A model generated the notes under the pieces. That model searched no databases. It was not told the origin of the DNA and saw only the letters and a program-made list of their open reading frames with translations. Both the position numbers and the translations under genes were made by a program. Of a DNA stretch of 64,000 bases, positions 25,990 to 34,586 are shown piece after piece. Numbering within the stretch: position 1 is the first letter of the stretch; each line of letters begins with the position of its first letter. The DNA is from Rhizobium sp. Q54. Its GTDB lineage: Bacteria > Pseudomonadota > Alphaproteobacteria > SMXS01. The stretch covers positions 1 to 64,000 of the forward strand of contig CAMDTB010000008.1 of the NCBI GenBank assembly GCA_945907245.1. Reading direction: 5' to 3'.

Positions 25990-26550
25990 TTACGGCACGA
26001 TCCAGGTGGCAGACAGTGCGCCCGCCCCGTCCCACTCGAATCGGGCCGAGACATTGCCGGTGTGCGCCAGACGCAGCCACTCCACCCGCCGGACGCCGAT
26101 GACGGCCACGAGGAAGTTCACGAAGCCCGGCTCGACATCGTTCACGGCGCCGGGCAAACCGTTGCCAGGCGCCTTGAGCGGCAGGCCTGGCCCGGGCGCG
26201 GACAGGTACGGTCGGCGCGTTACGGCCGGCGCGGCGTCCCAGTACGAACGCGCGACCGCATCGCCGGCGTGCAGCGCCGCCTCGCCCCAGGCACGGAGCT
26301 GGACGCCGCTCGCCGGATCGTAAAACACCATGCAGACCCGCGGATCGGCCCGCAATTGGGCCGCTTTCGCAGAGCGGGCGTCGGTGAAAACCGTCAGCGT
26401 CCTCGCCGTGGCATCGGCCGCGCGGAGCACGACCGTGCGCGCGTCTCCAGGGCCGCTGGCCAGCACCGGCGTACGCAGCGGTGAATCGCGTGAGTCCGGC
26501 GCCGCCACGAGCAGCCTCCAGCAGTCGGCGGCGAGGTCATGCAGATTCAT
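25990..26550 (-). CDS. Pyridoxamine 5'-phosphate oxidase-like FMN-binding protein (Alr4036-like)
   Basis: A 186-residue flavin split-barrel protein: LVAAPDSRDSPLRTPVLASG, VFTDARSAKAAQLRADPRVCMVFYDP and RPYLSAPGPGLPL resemble the N-terminal FMN-binding module of PNPOx-like proteins. It ends WLRLAHTGNVSARFEWD. True pyridoxine oxidase activity is not assured, because the substrate-binding C-terminal region of PdxH is not recognisable. It is divergent from the HNH gene and co-directional with the VOC gene downstream. Confidence 0.8.
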   Translation of the reverse strand: MNLHDLAADCWRLLVAAPDSRDSPLRTPVLASGPGDARTVVLRAADATARTLTVFTDARSAKAAQLRADPRVCMVFYDPASGVQLRAWGEAALHAGDAVARSYWDAAPAVTRRPYLSAPGPGLPLKAPGNGLPGAVNDVEPGFVNFLVAVIGVRRVEWLRLAHTGNVSARFEWDGAGALSATWIVP

Positions 26551-26600
26551 GGCGTGCGTCCGGTTGACGATGATCGGTGGCTCGACCCTAATATCTCGCG

Positions 26601-26891
26601 ATGGAGACCGGAACCGAGATCTGTCCTCTGTGCGCGCGCCCGCTTGGGCTCGGGCGCGAGCGGCATCATCTGGTGCCCCGCCTCAAAGGCGGCCGGCAGA
26701 CCGTACTGCTGCACCCGATCTGCCACCGCAAGATCCACAGCCTGTTCAGCGAGGCGCTGCTGGCGAGGTCCTACGCGACGGTCGATGCCCTGCGCGCACA
26801 TCCGGAAGTCGCACGGTTCACTGCCTGGCTCGCCGGCAAGCCGCCGGATTTTCATGTCTCGACCCGCGGCGCGCGAATCCAGCACCGCTGA
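26601..26891 (+). CDS. Small HNH-type nuclease-domain protein
   Basis: A 96-residue protein whose first half is a compact HNH zinc fold: CPLC near residue 9, RHHLVPRLKGG (the HH of the motif) and HPICHRKIH with the second Cys and His ligands. Catalysis would need the first His of HH. The C-terminal half (ARSYATVDALRAHPEVARFTAWLAGKPPDF) is the helical tail common in small stand-alone HNH proteins. Biological role unknown; no restriction or phage genes are nearby. Upstream ribosome site is weak. Confidence 0.75.
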   Translation: METGTEICPLCARPLGLGRERHHLVPRLKGGRQTVLLHPICHRKIHSLFSEALLARSYATVDALRAHPEVARFTAWLAGKPPDFHVSTRGARIQHR

Positions 26892-27021
26892 ACAGGCCCA
26901 TGCTATTTGCGCAGCACCGCCATACTTTTCCATGGGATGTCCGGATGTTGCAGTGCTGTTTCGACACGCCATATATAGCTCATCCGGAATAACTCTGTTA
27001 CGGCATGGGGCTACAGGAAAA

Positions 27022-27096
27022 ATGGCTAAGGCTTTCGGTCTGATCAACGCGTTCGCGCTGCTTGCTGGTGCAATGTCGCTGGTGCTCTGGGGCTAG
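27022..27096 (+). CDS. Short hydrophobic ORF, 24 residues
   Basis: An ATG six bases after AGGAAA opens a 24-residue peptide, MAKAFGLINAFALLAGAMS followed by LVLWG, which could form one membrane helix. It lies between the HNH gene and the convergent phzF-like gene, after an AT-richer stretch. Single-helix peptides like this are sometimes real, but nothing else supports it. Confidence 0.3.
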   Translation: MAKAFGLINAFALLAGAMSLVLWG

Positions 27097-27118
27097 CCGC
27101 CGTCCCTGCCCCCTTCCG

Positions 27119-27907
27119 CTAGAGCGGAACCACGATCGATCCCTCGAGATACAGAACGCAGTCGCCGGACACCCGTACGGCCCCGGGCAGCACCGTGCTG
27201 CGCAGCAGGCCGCCGCGCTTCGACGCCTGGCGGCAGGTCAGAGAGTCTCTGCCCAGCCTGCCGGCCCAAAAGGGCGCGGTGACGCATTGGGCGGAACCGG
27301 TGACCGGATCCTCGTCGACGCCGACGGCCGGCGCGAAGAAGCGCAGCACGAAATCGGTGCGCTCGCCGGGCGCGGTGGCGATGACGTAGGACCGATCGAA
27401 CCCCAGGAACGCCCTGATGTCGGGTTTCAGTGCCCGGATTTCGGCCTCGGTTTCGTAGACGGCGACATACTCACGCTCGCCCGCCAGCCACGCGGCTGGC
27501 ACGCCGCCCAGCGCCTCGGGCAGACCGGCGGGCGGCGTGACCGGATCCAGCGTCTTGCGCGGCAGGGTCATGGCAAAACCATCGCCCTCGGGCACCACCT
27601 TCAGCGGGCCGCTCAGCGTGTGGAACGTCACGGCCTCGCGCCCCGCCTCGAGCAGCGTGAGGATCACGAACGCGCTGGCGAGCGTGGCATGGCCGCACAG
27701 CGGCACCTCGGCGCCCGGCGTGAACCAGCGCAGCCGGTAGTCGCCGCCGTCGCGGACGAAGAAGGCGGTCTCCGACAGATTGTTCTCGGCCGCGATCGCC
27801 TGCAGCACCGGATCCGGCAGCCACGCGTCGAGCGGACAGACCGCCGCGGGATTGCCGCCGAACAGGGTCTCGGTGAACGCGTCCACCTGGAAAATCGGAA
27901 TTCTCAT
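27119..27907 (-). CDS. PhzF-family isomerase/epimerase
   Basis: A 262-residue protein of the PhzF/DapF-fold superfamily. Visible signatures are the N-terminal VDAFTETLFGGNPAAVC, the catalytic-site glutamate segment NNLSETAFF, GHATLASAFVI and DEDPVTGSAQCVTAPFW near the end. PhzF proper works in phenazine synthesis, but no other phz gene is here, so this is a generic homologue of unknown substrate. The start MRIPIFQV has GAGGCG upstream. A strong hairpin with a T-rich tail lies immediately before that site. Confidence 0.88.
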   Translation of the reverse strand: MRIPIFQVDAFTETLFGGNPAAVCPLDAWLPDPVLQAIAAENNLSETAFFVRDGGDYRLRWFTPGAEVPLCGHATLASAFVILTLLEAGREAVTFHTLSGPLKVVPEGDGFAMTLPRKTLDPVTPPAGLPEALGGVPAAWLAGEREYVAVYETEAEIRALKPDIRAFLGFDRSYVIATAPGERTDFVLRFFAPAVGVDEDPVTGSAQCVTAPFWAGRLGRDSLTCRQASKRGGLLRSTVLPGAVRVSGDCVLYLEGSIVVPL

Positions 27908-27918
27908 TATCGCCTCGC

Positions 27919-27988
27919 AAAAAACGAAAGGAGCCGCCCGCATATCCTCCATGGCCCCGAAGGACACTGGCGGATGGCGGACGGCTCC
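27919..27988 (-). terminator. Long hairpin with T-rich tail directly upstream of the phzF-like gene
   Basis: On the minus strand a 12-pair stem (ggagccgtccgc with gcgggcggctcc, one G-T pair) encloses about 35 bases that can continue pairing through ATCC/GGAT and end in a CC-TTCG-GG cap. It is followed by TTTCGTTTTTT. This has the form of an intrinsic terminator for the upstream aldo/keto reductase gene. Only about 11 bases separate the T run from the phzF start codon, so it could equally be a transcription attenuator controlling phzF. Confidence 0.7.
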
Positions 27989-27997
27989 CTGAAACGG

Positions 27998-28017
27998 TCG
28001 CCCGGCGAACCGGGCGA
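27998..28017 (-). terminator. Short GC-rich hairpin after the aldo/keto reductase gene
   Basis: Perfect eight-pair stem tcgcccgg / ccgggcga around a CGAA tetraloop, eight bases after the AKR stop codon. Only three T follow on the minus strand, so it is at best a weak terminator or an RNA-stabilising hairpin ahead of the larger one. Confidence 0.5.
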
Positions 28018-28025
28018 TTATTCGA

Positions 28026-29006
28026 TCAGAACGGCAGACCGCCCATCGGCTTGGTCATGTCGTTGAGCGCCTTCACGTCTTCCGCCGAGAGCTTGGCGCC
28101 GGCGGCGGCGACGTTCTGTTCGATCTGCGCCGGCTTGGTCGCGCCCGCCATCACCGAGGTCACGCCCGGCTGCGCGAGCAGCCACGCGACGGCGATTTCC
28201 AGCACCGACAGGTTCCGCTCCTTGCCGAACGCCTCGATCTTCTCGACCAGGTCGAAATTGCGGTCGTTCATTTCCAGGCCGCCCAGGCCGGCCATGTTGC
28301 TGCCCTCGCCGAAGCGGGTGCCGGCGGCCGGTTTCTCGCCGCGCTTGTACTTGCCGGTCAGCATGCCCGAGGCCAGCGGGAAGTAGGGCAGGAAGCCCAC
28401 GCCGACATATTTGGCGGCGGCGAGGCGCTCGTCCTCAACGTCGCGGCGCAGGATGTTGTAGAAGTTCTGCACCGAGATGAACTGCGGCACGCCCAGTTTC
28501 TGGGCGGTGCGCACGGCGTCGACCAGCACGTGGCCCTTGAAGTTGCAGCAGCCGATGTAGCGGACCTTGCCCTGCTGGACCAGGTCGCCCAGCGCCAGCA
28601 GCGTTTCCTCCAGCGGCGTCGACGCGTCGGGGAAGTGCATCTGGTAGAGATCGATGTAGTCGGTGCCCAGGCGCTTCAGGCTGGCCTCGACCGCGTTCAT
28701 GATGTAGCGGCGCGAGCCGCCGTTCATGTACGGGCCGGCGCCCATCGGCATGCCGAACTTGCTCGCCACGACGACATCCTTGCGGCGGGCGCCAAGCGCC
28801 TTGCCCAGGAATTCCTCGGACTTGCCCCACAGATGCGGATCGGTCGGATAGGCGTCGGCGGTGTCGAACATGGTGATGCCCTGTTCGAGCGCCTTGTCGA
28901 TGACGGCCTGGGTCTCGGCCATGTCGGTGCGGCCACCGAAATTGTTGGTGCCCAGGCTGATGGTCGAAATCTTCAGGCCGGAATTACCCAGATTACGGTA
29001 TTCCAT
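28026..29006 (-). CDS. Aldo/keto reductase
   Basis: A 326-residue AKR of the YajO/potassium-channel-beta-like group. The tetrad is present: Asp48 (TMFDTAD), Tyr53 (DAYPTD), Lys83 (VASKFG) and His124 (YQMHFPD). The NADP-binding end reads TSVMAGATKPAQIEQNV. It shares a general layout with the AKR at 12.4 kb but is shorter and has no charged tail. The start MEYRNLGNSG is set by GGGGAGA; the 373-residue track ORF is too long. Substrate unknown. Confidence 0.88.
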   Translation of the reverse strand: MEYRNLGNSGLKISTISLGTNNFGGRTDMAETQAVIDKALEQGITMFDTADAYPTDPHLWGKSEEFLGKALGARRKDVVVASKFGMPMGAGPYMNGGSRRYIMNAVEASLKRLGTDYIDLYQMHFPDASTPLEETLLALGDLVQQGKVRYIGCCNFKGHVLVDAVRTAQKLGVPQFISVQNFYNILRRDVEDERLAAAKYVGVGFLPYFPLASGMLTGKYKRGEKPAAGTRFGEGSNMAGLGGLEMNDRNFDLVEKIEAFGKERNLSVLEIAVAWLLAQPGVTSVMAGATKPAQIEQNVAAAGAKLSAEDVKALNDMTKPMGGLPF

Positions 29007-29103
29007 TGTGCGGTCTCCCCTGTTTGCGAAACGGTTGCGCGCACGATGCCACGCCCCCGGCGGGCTGTCCACCAGACAGCAAGCGTGCTGTTTTGTCTGG
29101 CCG

Positions 29104-29895
29104 CTAAGCCATGATGTTGTAGCCGGCGTCGACGTAGATCGTGCCACCGGTCATCCGCCTGGCCGCGTCCGAGGCAAGGAACGCGGTGACGGCGCCGACG
29201 TCCTCGATCCCCACCAGCTGCCGTGCCGGGGCGCGGGCGGCCGCCTGCTCCATCAGCGCATCGAAACGGTCGATGCCCGAGGCCGCGCGGGTGCGGATCG
29301 GGCCTGGCGAGATGGCGTGGACGCGGATGCCCTTCGGACCCAGCTCGGCAGCGAGGTAACGGACGGTGCTTTCGAGCGCCGCTTTCACCGGCCCCATCAC
29401 GTTGTAGTGGTCCACCACCCGCTCGGCGCCGTGATAGGTCATGGTGAACAGCGCGCCGCCATCGGCCATCAGCGGCTCGGCGAGGCGCGCCATGCGGATG
29501 AAGGTGTGGCACGAGATGTCCATCGCCATCAGGAAGCCGTCGCGGGAACAGTCGGTCAGCCGGCCCTGCAGGTCCTCGCGCGGCGCGAAGGCGACCGAGT
29601 GCAGGAGGAAGTCGAGCCGTCCCCAGCGCCGCGAGATCTCGTCGAACACCGCGTCGATCATGCCGTCGATCCGCAGGTCGCAGGGCAGGAACAACGCGGC
29701 GTCGAGCTCGTCGCGCAGCGGCTCGACGAACGGGCGCGCCTTCTCGTTCAGATAGGTCAGCGCCCGGTCCGCGCCCTGCGTCCGGAAAGCCCGGGCGCAG
29801 CCATAGGCGATTGAGCTGGCGTTGGCGATTCCGACCACCAGGCCCTTGCGGCCGTCGAGCCGGAATGACTGGCTGTCCTCAGCGCTGGTAGACAT
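29104..29895 (-). CDS. FabI-type enoyl-ACP reductase-like SDR
   Basis: A 263-residue reductase resembling FabI, which reduces enoyl-ACP in fatty-acid synthesis using NAD(P)H. It has the FabI-style nucleotide motif GIANASSIAYGCARAF and LLHSVAFAPREDLQG. The active-site pair Y-x6-K is in HYNVMGPVKAALES, and ISPGPIRTRAASGI is near the end (FabI usually AGPIRT). Its first 17 bases overlap the 3' end of phaC, so it is translated from the same message. It may be a second, pathway-specific enoyl reductase. The track ORF's extra 81 residues are antisense-like noise. Confidence 0.82.
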   Translation of the reverse strand: MSTSAEDSQSFRLDGRKGLVVGIANASSIAYGCARAFRTQGADRALTYLNEKARPFVEPLRDELDAALFLPCDLRIDGMIDAVFDEISRRWGRLDFLLHSVAFAPREDLQGRLTDCSRDGFLMAMDISCHTFIRMARLAEPLMADGGALFTMTYHGAERVVDHYNVMGPVKAALESTVRYLAAELGPKGIRVHAISPGPIRTRAASGIDRFDALMEQAAARAPARQLVGIEDVGAVTAFLASDAARRMTGGTIYVDAGYNIMA

Positions 29896-31720
29896 AGGTC
29901 CCCGGCGCGGCTTCACGAGGCGCCAGGCCTCTCTCGGGCGCGCCCATCGCCGGCGGGTCGGCCAGCTCGACCGAGCCGTGGGCGACGAGCCAGGCATGCC
30001 ACTCTTCCCACCACGATCCCTCCTGCGCCGGTGCGACAGACGCCCAGCTGTCCGGGTCGAGATAAGACTGGCCCGGAATACGTTCCATGATCTGGAAGTG
30101 GCGATGCGGATGACCCGGCTCGCTGACGATACCAGCATTGTGCCCGCCGCTGGTCAGAACGAAGGTCACCGGCGTATCGACGAACAGTGTGATCTTGTAG
30201 ACCGAACGCCAGGGAGCGATATGGTCCTTCGTAGTTCCGACAGCGAACACCGGGGCGCGAATATCTCCGAGGTGAATGACCCGCCCGTCCACGGCATAGC
30301 GCCCGGACGACAGGCGGTTCTCCAGGAACAGGCCGCGCAGATACTGGGCGTGCATCAGATAGGGCATGCGCGTCTGGTCCGCATTCCAGGCCATCAGGTC
30401 ATTGGGCGAGTCACGTTCGCCGAGCACATAGGTCTTGATGATCCGGGACCACACCAGATCATTGGAACGCAGCGCCTGGAACGCGCCCGACATCTGGGAT
30501 GCTTCCAGGTAGCCTCGCTCCCACATCATGTCTTCCATCAGCTTGACCTGTGACTCGTCGATGAACAGCATCAGGTCGCCTGCTTCCGTGAAGTCGGTCT
30601 GGGCAGCCAGCAGGCTGACGCTGGCGAGGCGGTCGTCACCGTCCCTCGCCATCGTCGCGGCGGCGATCGACAGGATCGTTCCCCCCAGACAATAGCCGCA
30701 GGCGTGGACGCGCCGTGCCGGCATGATCGCCGAGATCGTATCGAGCGCCGCCATCACACCGTCGCGGCGATAGTTGTCGATGGCGACGTCGCGGTCGGCG
30801 GCAGTCGGGTTCTTCCACGAGATCATGAACACGGTGTGTCCATGCTCGACGAGATAGCGCACCAGTGAATTCCGCTGCGACAGGTCGAGGATGTAATACT
30901 TCATGATCCAGGCGGGCACGATCAGGATCGGTTCGGCCAAGACCCTCGGGGTCTGCGGCTCGTACTGAATCACTTCCATCAGGTCATTGCGGTAGACGAC
31001 ACGTCCGGGGGTGACGGCGACGTTCTCGCCAACCCGGAACGCTTCGGTCCCCGCTGGCGGACGCTCATTCAGCATGCGGTCCAGATCGTCGAGCCAGTAG
31101 GAGAACCCGCGTGCAAGGTTCTCGCCCCGCTCGTTCATGGTTCGTTGCACGATCTCCGGATTCATCCACGGCACATTGGTCGGCGACATCATGTCGAGCA
31201 TCTGCCGGGTCAGTGACCAGACCTGCCGGGCGTGGGGAGGCGTGGTCCCCCTGGCGCCGAATATGGCGTCTTCCCACCAGCCTTCGGCAAGGCGAAAGCC
31301 CTGTTCCATGACATTGTATGGAAATCCTGACCATTCGCTGGCCGCGAACCGCTGGTCGGCGTCTTTCGCAGGCGCGATAGGGGCTGGCGCGCCGGCGGCG
31401 GCGGCCTTCGCCGCGTAGGACGCCAGCTTCAGGGCTCCGCGCGCGGCATCGGACGCGAGCGCCGCCTGGCGTCCGGGCGCCACGGAAAGGTGGAACGCCC
31501 AGTCGGCAAGCGCCGAGCCGACCGACCATGGCGATAGCCCGCTTGCCGCGCGACCGCGCATGGCCCGCAGCAGGCGATCGAGCGCCTCCAGCTTGGTCCC
31601 ATCCACATAGGGCTTCATTTCCGGGCGCGGATCGGTGTGGGAGTGTACCGCCGGAAAGGCACCGGGCGCTGGCGCGGAAGCCGCCGTGGGGACCGGCGGG
31701 ACGTTGACGATGTTGGGCAT
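29879..31720 (-). CDS. phaC: Poly(3-hydroxyalkanoate) synthase (class I-like)
   Basis: A 613-residue PHA polymerase that joins (R)-3-hydroxyacyl-CoA units into storage polyester at the granule surface. The lipase-like box GYCLGGT holds the catalytic Cys (about residue 344). The catalytic Asp and His are expected in later segments, with SGGHNAGI giving the His. Conserved PHA-synthase text includes SGFPYNVMEQGFRLAEGWW and PILIVPAWIMKYYILDL. A low-complexity Ala/Pro start is typical. I chose MPNIVNVPP; a TTG at 31804 is an alternative. Thiolase (59.4 kb) and phasin (51.7 kb) genes lie elsewhere. Confidence 0.9.
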   Translation of the reverse strand: MPNIVNVPPVPTAASAPAPGAFPAVHSHTDPRPEMKPYVDGTKLEALDRLLRAMRGRAASGLSPWSVGSALADWAFHLSVAPGRQAALASDAARGALKLASYAAKAAAAGAPAPIAPAKDADQRFAASEWSGFPYNVMEQGFRLAEGWWEDAIFGARGTTPPHARQVWSLTRQMLDMMSPTNVPWMNPEIVQRTMNERGENLARGFSYWLDDLDRMLNERPPAGTEAFRVGENVAVTPGRVVYRNDLMEVIQYEPQTPRVLAEPILIVPAWIMKYYILDLSQRNSLVRYLVEHGHTVFMISWKNPTAADRDVAIDNYRRDGVMAALDTISAIMPARRVHACGYCLGGTILSIAAATMARDGDDRLASVSLLAAQTDFTEAGDLMLFIDESQVKLMEDMMWERGYLEASQMSGAFQALRSNDLVWSRIIKTYVLGERDSPNDLMAWNADQTRMPYLMHAQYLRGLFLENRLSSGRYAVDGRVIHLGDIRAPVFAVGTTKDHIAPWRSVYKITLFVDTPVTFVLTSGGHNAGIVSEPGHPHRHFQIMERIPGQSYLDPDSWASVAPAQEGSWWEEWHAWLVAHGSVELADPPAMGAPERGLAPREAAPGTYVYQR

Positions 31721-31897
31721 GGACTGTCCGATCTCCGTGCAGGGCCAGACCGAGACGGACGCGTCCTTGTGTTCCTTGCGGAACGGGATGTCGCGCCAGC
31801 GCAACCGGGCCGAGGAGCACGGATACTATGAAAGTGGTGTTACGTTGGCGTGACGCGCCGGAAAAGCCTTTGCCATGAGCCGGAGCCTGCAGGCGCT

Positions 31898-32776
31898 TTA
31901 TCCGATCGCGTCCCTGAACCGGCGCAAATAGGCCAGGTGCTCGTCGGCCGTCTTCAGCCCCGCACCCATGGTGTGGATGGTGAGGTGCGTCGCGCCGGCC
32001 TGCTTCCATGCGGCGTGGTCGGCGGCGGCATCGTCGGGGGTGCGCACCGGCCCGCCCAGGGTGGCGCCGACGAAGATGATGTTGTCGATGCCGACGGCGT
32101 CAGGGTCGCGGCCGGCCTGCTTCACCAGCGCGCGCATCTCGGCCACCTTGTCGGCGGCCTGCGCCGCGGGCAGCACCGGGATCCAGCCGTCGCCGGTGCG
32201 GGCGACGCGGTCCATCGACGCCTGCGAGGCGCCGCCGAACCAGACCGGAATCGACTTTCGCACCGGCGCGGGATTGATGCCGGCGTCGGTCACCTTGTGG
32301 AAGCGGCCGTCATAGGAGATCGGCTTGCCGGTCCACAGCTTGCGCAGCAGGTCAACCTGCTCGTCGAGCCGCGCGCCGCGGGCCTGGAATGGCGTGCCCA
32401 GTGCCTCGTACTCGATCTGGTTCCAGCCGATGCCGAAGCCCAGCCGCAGCCGGCCGCCCGAAAACACGTCGGCATTGGCCGCCTGCTTGGCGAACAGCGT
32501 CGCCTGGCGCTGCGGCAGGATGATGATGCCGGACGCCAGCTCCAGCGTGGTCGTCACGCCGGCAAGGAAAGCGAACAGGGTGATCGGCTCGTGGAACGGC
32601 GTGTCGTGGTTGTAGGGCATCTTCCAGTCCGGCCGGCTGGCCAGGTTGGCGCCCATCACGTGGTCGTAGGCGATGACGTGGTCGAAGCCCATGCCCTCCA
32701 CCGCCTGAGCCCAATCCCGGATGACAGCCGGATCGGCGGCGATCTCGGTTTGCGGAAAAACGACACCCACGCGCAT
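31898..32776 (-). CDS. LLM-class (luciferase-like, probably F420- or FMN-dependent) oxidoreductase
   Basis: A 292-residue TIM-barrel oxidoreductase of the bacterial luciferase-like family. Features: MRVGVVFPQTEIAADP, GMGFDHVIAYDHV, the central FAFLAGVTTTLELASGIIILPQRQATLFAKQAA and GFGIGWNQIEYEALG. The text matches LLM proteins usually called F420-dependent, but the cofactor cannot be read from sequence. The start is the ATG after GGGGAGGATTGC; the track ORF adds 36 residues. It is divergent from the Rrf2 gene. Confidence 0.85.
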   Translation of the reverse strand: MRVGVVFPQTEIAADPAVIRDWAQAVEGMGFDHVIAYDHVMGANLASRPDWKMPYNHDTPFHEPITLFAFLAGVTTTLELASGIIILPQRQATLFAKQAANADVFSGGRLRLGFGIGWNQIEYEALGTPFQARGARLDEQVDLLRKLWTGKPISYDGRFHKVTDAGINPAPVRKSIPVWFGGASQASMDRVARTGDGWIPVLPAAQAADKVAEMRALVKQAGRDPDAVGIDNIIFVGATLGGPVRTPDDAAADHAAWKQAGATHLTIHTMGAGLKTADEHLAYLRRFRDAIG

Positions 32777-32938
32777 GCAATCCTCCCCAATTTTGATGCG
32801 TATTCCACTTTTCAGGTGAAATGCAGCCGTGTCAAGCCAACGCGGCCGAGACTCCGCAAAAAGAGTGACAAGCCGGATACGCAACCCTTGACGGCTGCGG
32901 CCTAGCGCCTATTCTCTAGTGATCCTATCGGGAAATAA

Positions 32939-33388
32939 ATGCTCTCGCAAAAAGCCAAATACGCCCTGAAGGCGCTGCTCGTCCTGTCCGAGCGGCCTGC
33001 GGGAATTCCCGTCCAGGTCGTCGAACTGGCGGAGCAGGGCAATATCCCGCGCAAGTTCCTCGAGTTGATCATGCTGGAGCTGAAAAAGCACGGCATCGTC
33101 TACAGCCAGCGCGGCAAGCATGGCGGCTACATGCTGGCCGCGTTGCCGTCGGAAATCACTTTCGGCCAGATCGTCCGCGCCATGGACGGTCCGCTCGCGC
33201 CGATCCCCTGTGCCAGCTTGACCGCCTACCGCAAATGCGCCGATTGCACGAACGAGAAGACGTGCGCCGTCCGGATCATGATGCGCCGGGTTCGCGACGC
33301 CGCGGCGGCGGTCCTCGACGGCACATACCTGTCGGATATGTCCTCGGAAGACATGGAAAGCCTTTCAGATCAGAAGCTTACCGCCTAG
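32939..33388 (+). CDS. Rrf2-family transcriptional regulator, probably Fe-S-binding
   Basis: A 149-residue winged-helix repressor of the Rrf2/IscR/CymR family. The helix-turn-helix spans roughly residues 25-60, with the wing text SQRGKHGGYMLA. Four cysteines follow at about 91, 100, 103 and 109 (CASLTAYRKCADCTNEKTC), suited to binding a [Fe-S] cluster as in IscR, NsrR and RirA. It sits just ahead of the sulfate-uptake genes on the same strand and may sense sulfur or cysteine status through the cluster. The ATG follows GGGAAATAA. Confidence 0.88.
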   Translation: MLSQKAKYALKALLVLSERPAGIPVQVVELAEQGNIPRKFLELIMLELKKHGIVYSQRGKHGGYMLAALPSEITFGQIVRAMDGPLAPIPCASLTAYRKCADCTNEKTCAVRIMMRRVRDAAAAVLDGTYLSDMSSEDMESLSDQKLTA

Positions 33389-33445
33389 CTATTTTTTTTG
33401 TTGCATAACACTACTATTTTGATAGGAATTATATGTCTACTTCTG
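33389..33445 (+). promoter_or_regulatory. AT-rich promoter/operator region of the sulfate-binding protein gene
   Basis: An abruptly AT-rich stretch in GC-rich surroundings. It opens with a run of eight T after the Rrf2 stop and includes the dyad CTATTTTGATAG (33414-33425). GATAGGA here is the reverse complement of TCCTATC, which occurs at 32923 just before the Rrf2 gene. It is a reasonable place for the sbp promoter and for Rrf2 binding; neither is proven. Confidence 0.45.
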
Positions 33446-33456
33446 AGGAGTCGCCC

Positions 33457-34467
33457 ATGAATATCCGTGCAACCGCCGTGGCCCTGGCCGTGGCCCTTGG
33501 CCTGGTCGCTTCGCCGGCGCTGGCCAAGAACATCAAGCTGCTCAACGTGTCCTATGATCCGACGCGTGAGCTCTACAAGGATTACAACGCCGAATTCGCC
33601 AAGATCTGGAAGGCGAAGACCGGCGACACCGTCACCATCGAGCAGTCGCATGGCGGCTCGGGCAAGCAGGCCCGCGCCGTGATCGACGGCCTCTCCGCCG
33701 ACGTGGTGACGCTGGCGCTCGAGGGCGACATCGACGAAATCGCCAAGGGCACCAGGAAGCTGCCGGCCAACTGGGTCCAGGCGCTGCCAAACCATTCCAG
33801 CCCCTATACCTCGACCATCGTGTTCCTGGTCCGCAAGGGCAACCCCAGGAAGATCAAGGACTGGGACGACCTGATCCGGCCCGGGATCGAGGTCATCACG
33901 CCGAACCCGAAGACCTCGGGCGGCGCCCGGTGGAACCTGCTGGCCGCCTATGCCTACGCGCAGAAGAAGTACGGCAGCGAAGCCGCGGCGAAGGACTTCG
34001 TCGGCAAGCTCTACCGCAATGTCCCGGTGCTCGATACCGGCGCCCGCGGTTCCACGACGACCTTTGTCCAGCGCGGCATCGGCCATGTGCTGCTGGCCTG
34101 GGAGAACGAGGCATTCCTGGCGATCGAGGAGCTGGGTCCTGACAAGTTCGAGATCGTCACGCCCACCCTGAGCATCCTTGCCGAGCCTAGCGTCGCGGTC
34201 GTCGAGGGCAACGCCAAGAGCCACGGCACCACCGCCGTCGCCAAGGCCTACCTGGAGAACCTCTACACCCCGGCGAGCCAGAAGCTGATCGCCGAACACT
34301 ATTACCGTCCCTCCAGGCCCGACACCGTCGATCCGGCGGTGCTCAAGCGCTTCGGCAAGCTGGAGCTGGTCAACATCCGCGACGACTTCGGCGGTTGGGC
34401 CAAGGCGCAGCCCAAGTTCTTCGGAGACGGCGGCATCTTCGACCAGATCTACAAACCCGGCCGCTAA
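33457..34467 (+). CDS. sbp: Sulfate ABC transporter periplasmic substrate-binding protein
   Basis: A 336-residue periplasmic sulfate/thiosulfate-binding protein (Sbp/CysP type). A signal peptide ends SPALA-KN at about residue 23. Family text includes [17 protein letters not shown] at the mature start, [17 protein letters not shown], which lines the anion site, and [19 protein letters not shown]. The ATG lies eight bases after GAGGAG; the track start eight codons earlier has no such site. It delivers sulfate to CysTWA encoded 1.7 kb downstream. The choice between sbp and cysP is not certain. Confidence 0.92.
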   Translation: MNIRATAVALAVALGLVASPALAKNIKLLNVSYDPTRELYKDYNAEFAKIWKAKTGDTVTIEQSHGGSGKQARAVIDGLSADVVTLALEGDIDEIAKGTRKLPANWVQALPNHSSPYTSTIVFLVRKGNPRKIKDWDDLIRPGIEVITPNPKTSGGARWNLLAAYAYAQKKYGSEAAAKDFVGKLYRNVPVLDTGARGSTTTFVQRGIGHVLLAWENEAFLAIEELGPDKFEIVTPTLSILAEPSVAVVEGNAKSHGTTAVAKAYLENLYTPASQKLIAEHYYRPSRPDTVDPAVLKRFGKLELVNIRDDFGGWAKAQPKFFGDGGIFDQIYKPGR

Positions 34468-34475
34468 CACGATCC

Positions 34476-34504
34476 GGGGCGGCGGCCGAGGCCTCCGCCG
34501 CCCC
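34476..34504 (+). terminator. GC-rich hairpin between sbp and the porin gene
   Basis: Perfect ten-pair stem ggggcggcgg / ccgccgcccc with a nine-base loop, nine bases after the sbp stop. No T run follows, so it may partly terminate transcription or protect the sbp message from 3' decay, giving more binding protein than downstream products. Confidence 0.55.
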
Positions 34505-34586
34505 CAACGAAAAGGCCTCACCGGGAATCGCGTCGCCGTCTGCGCCCGCGCCTTATCCCCAAACGATGAACTCACGAGGAAACATC

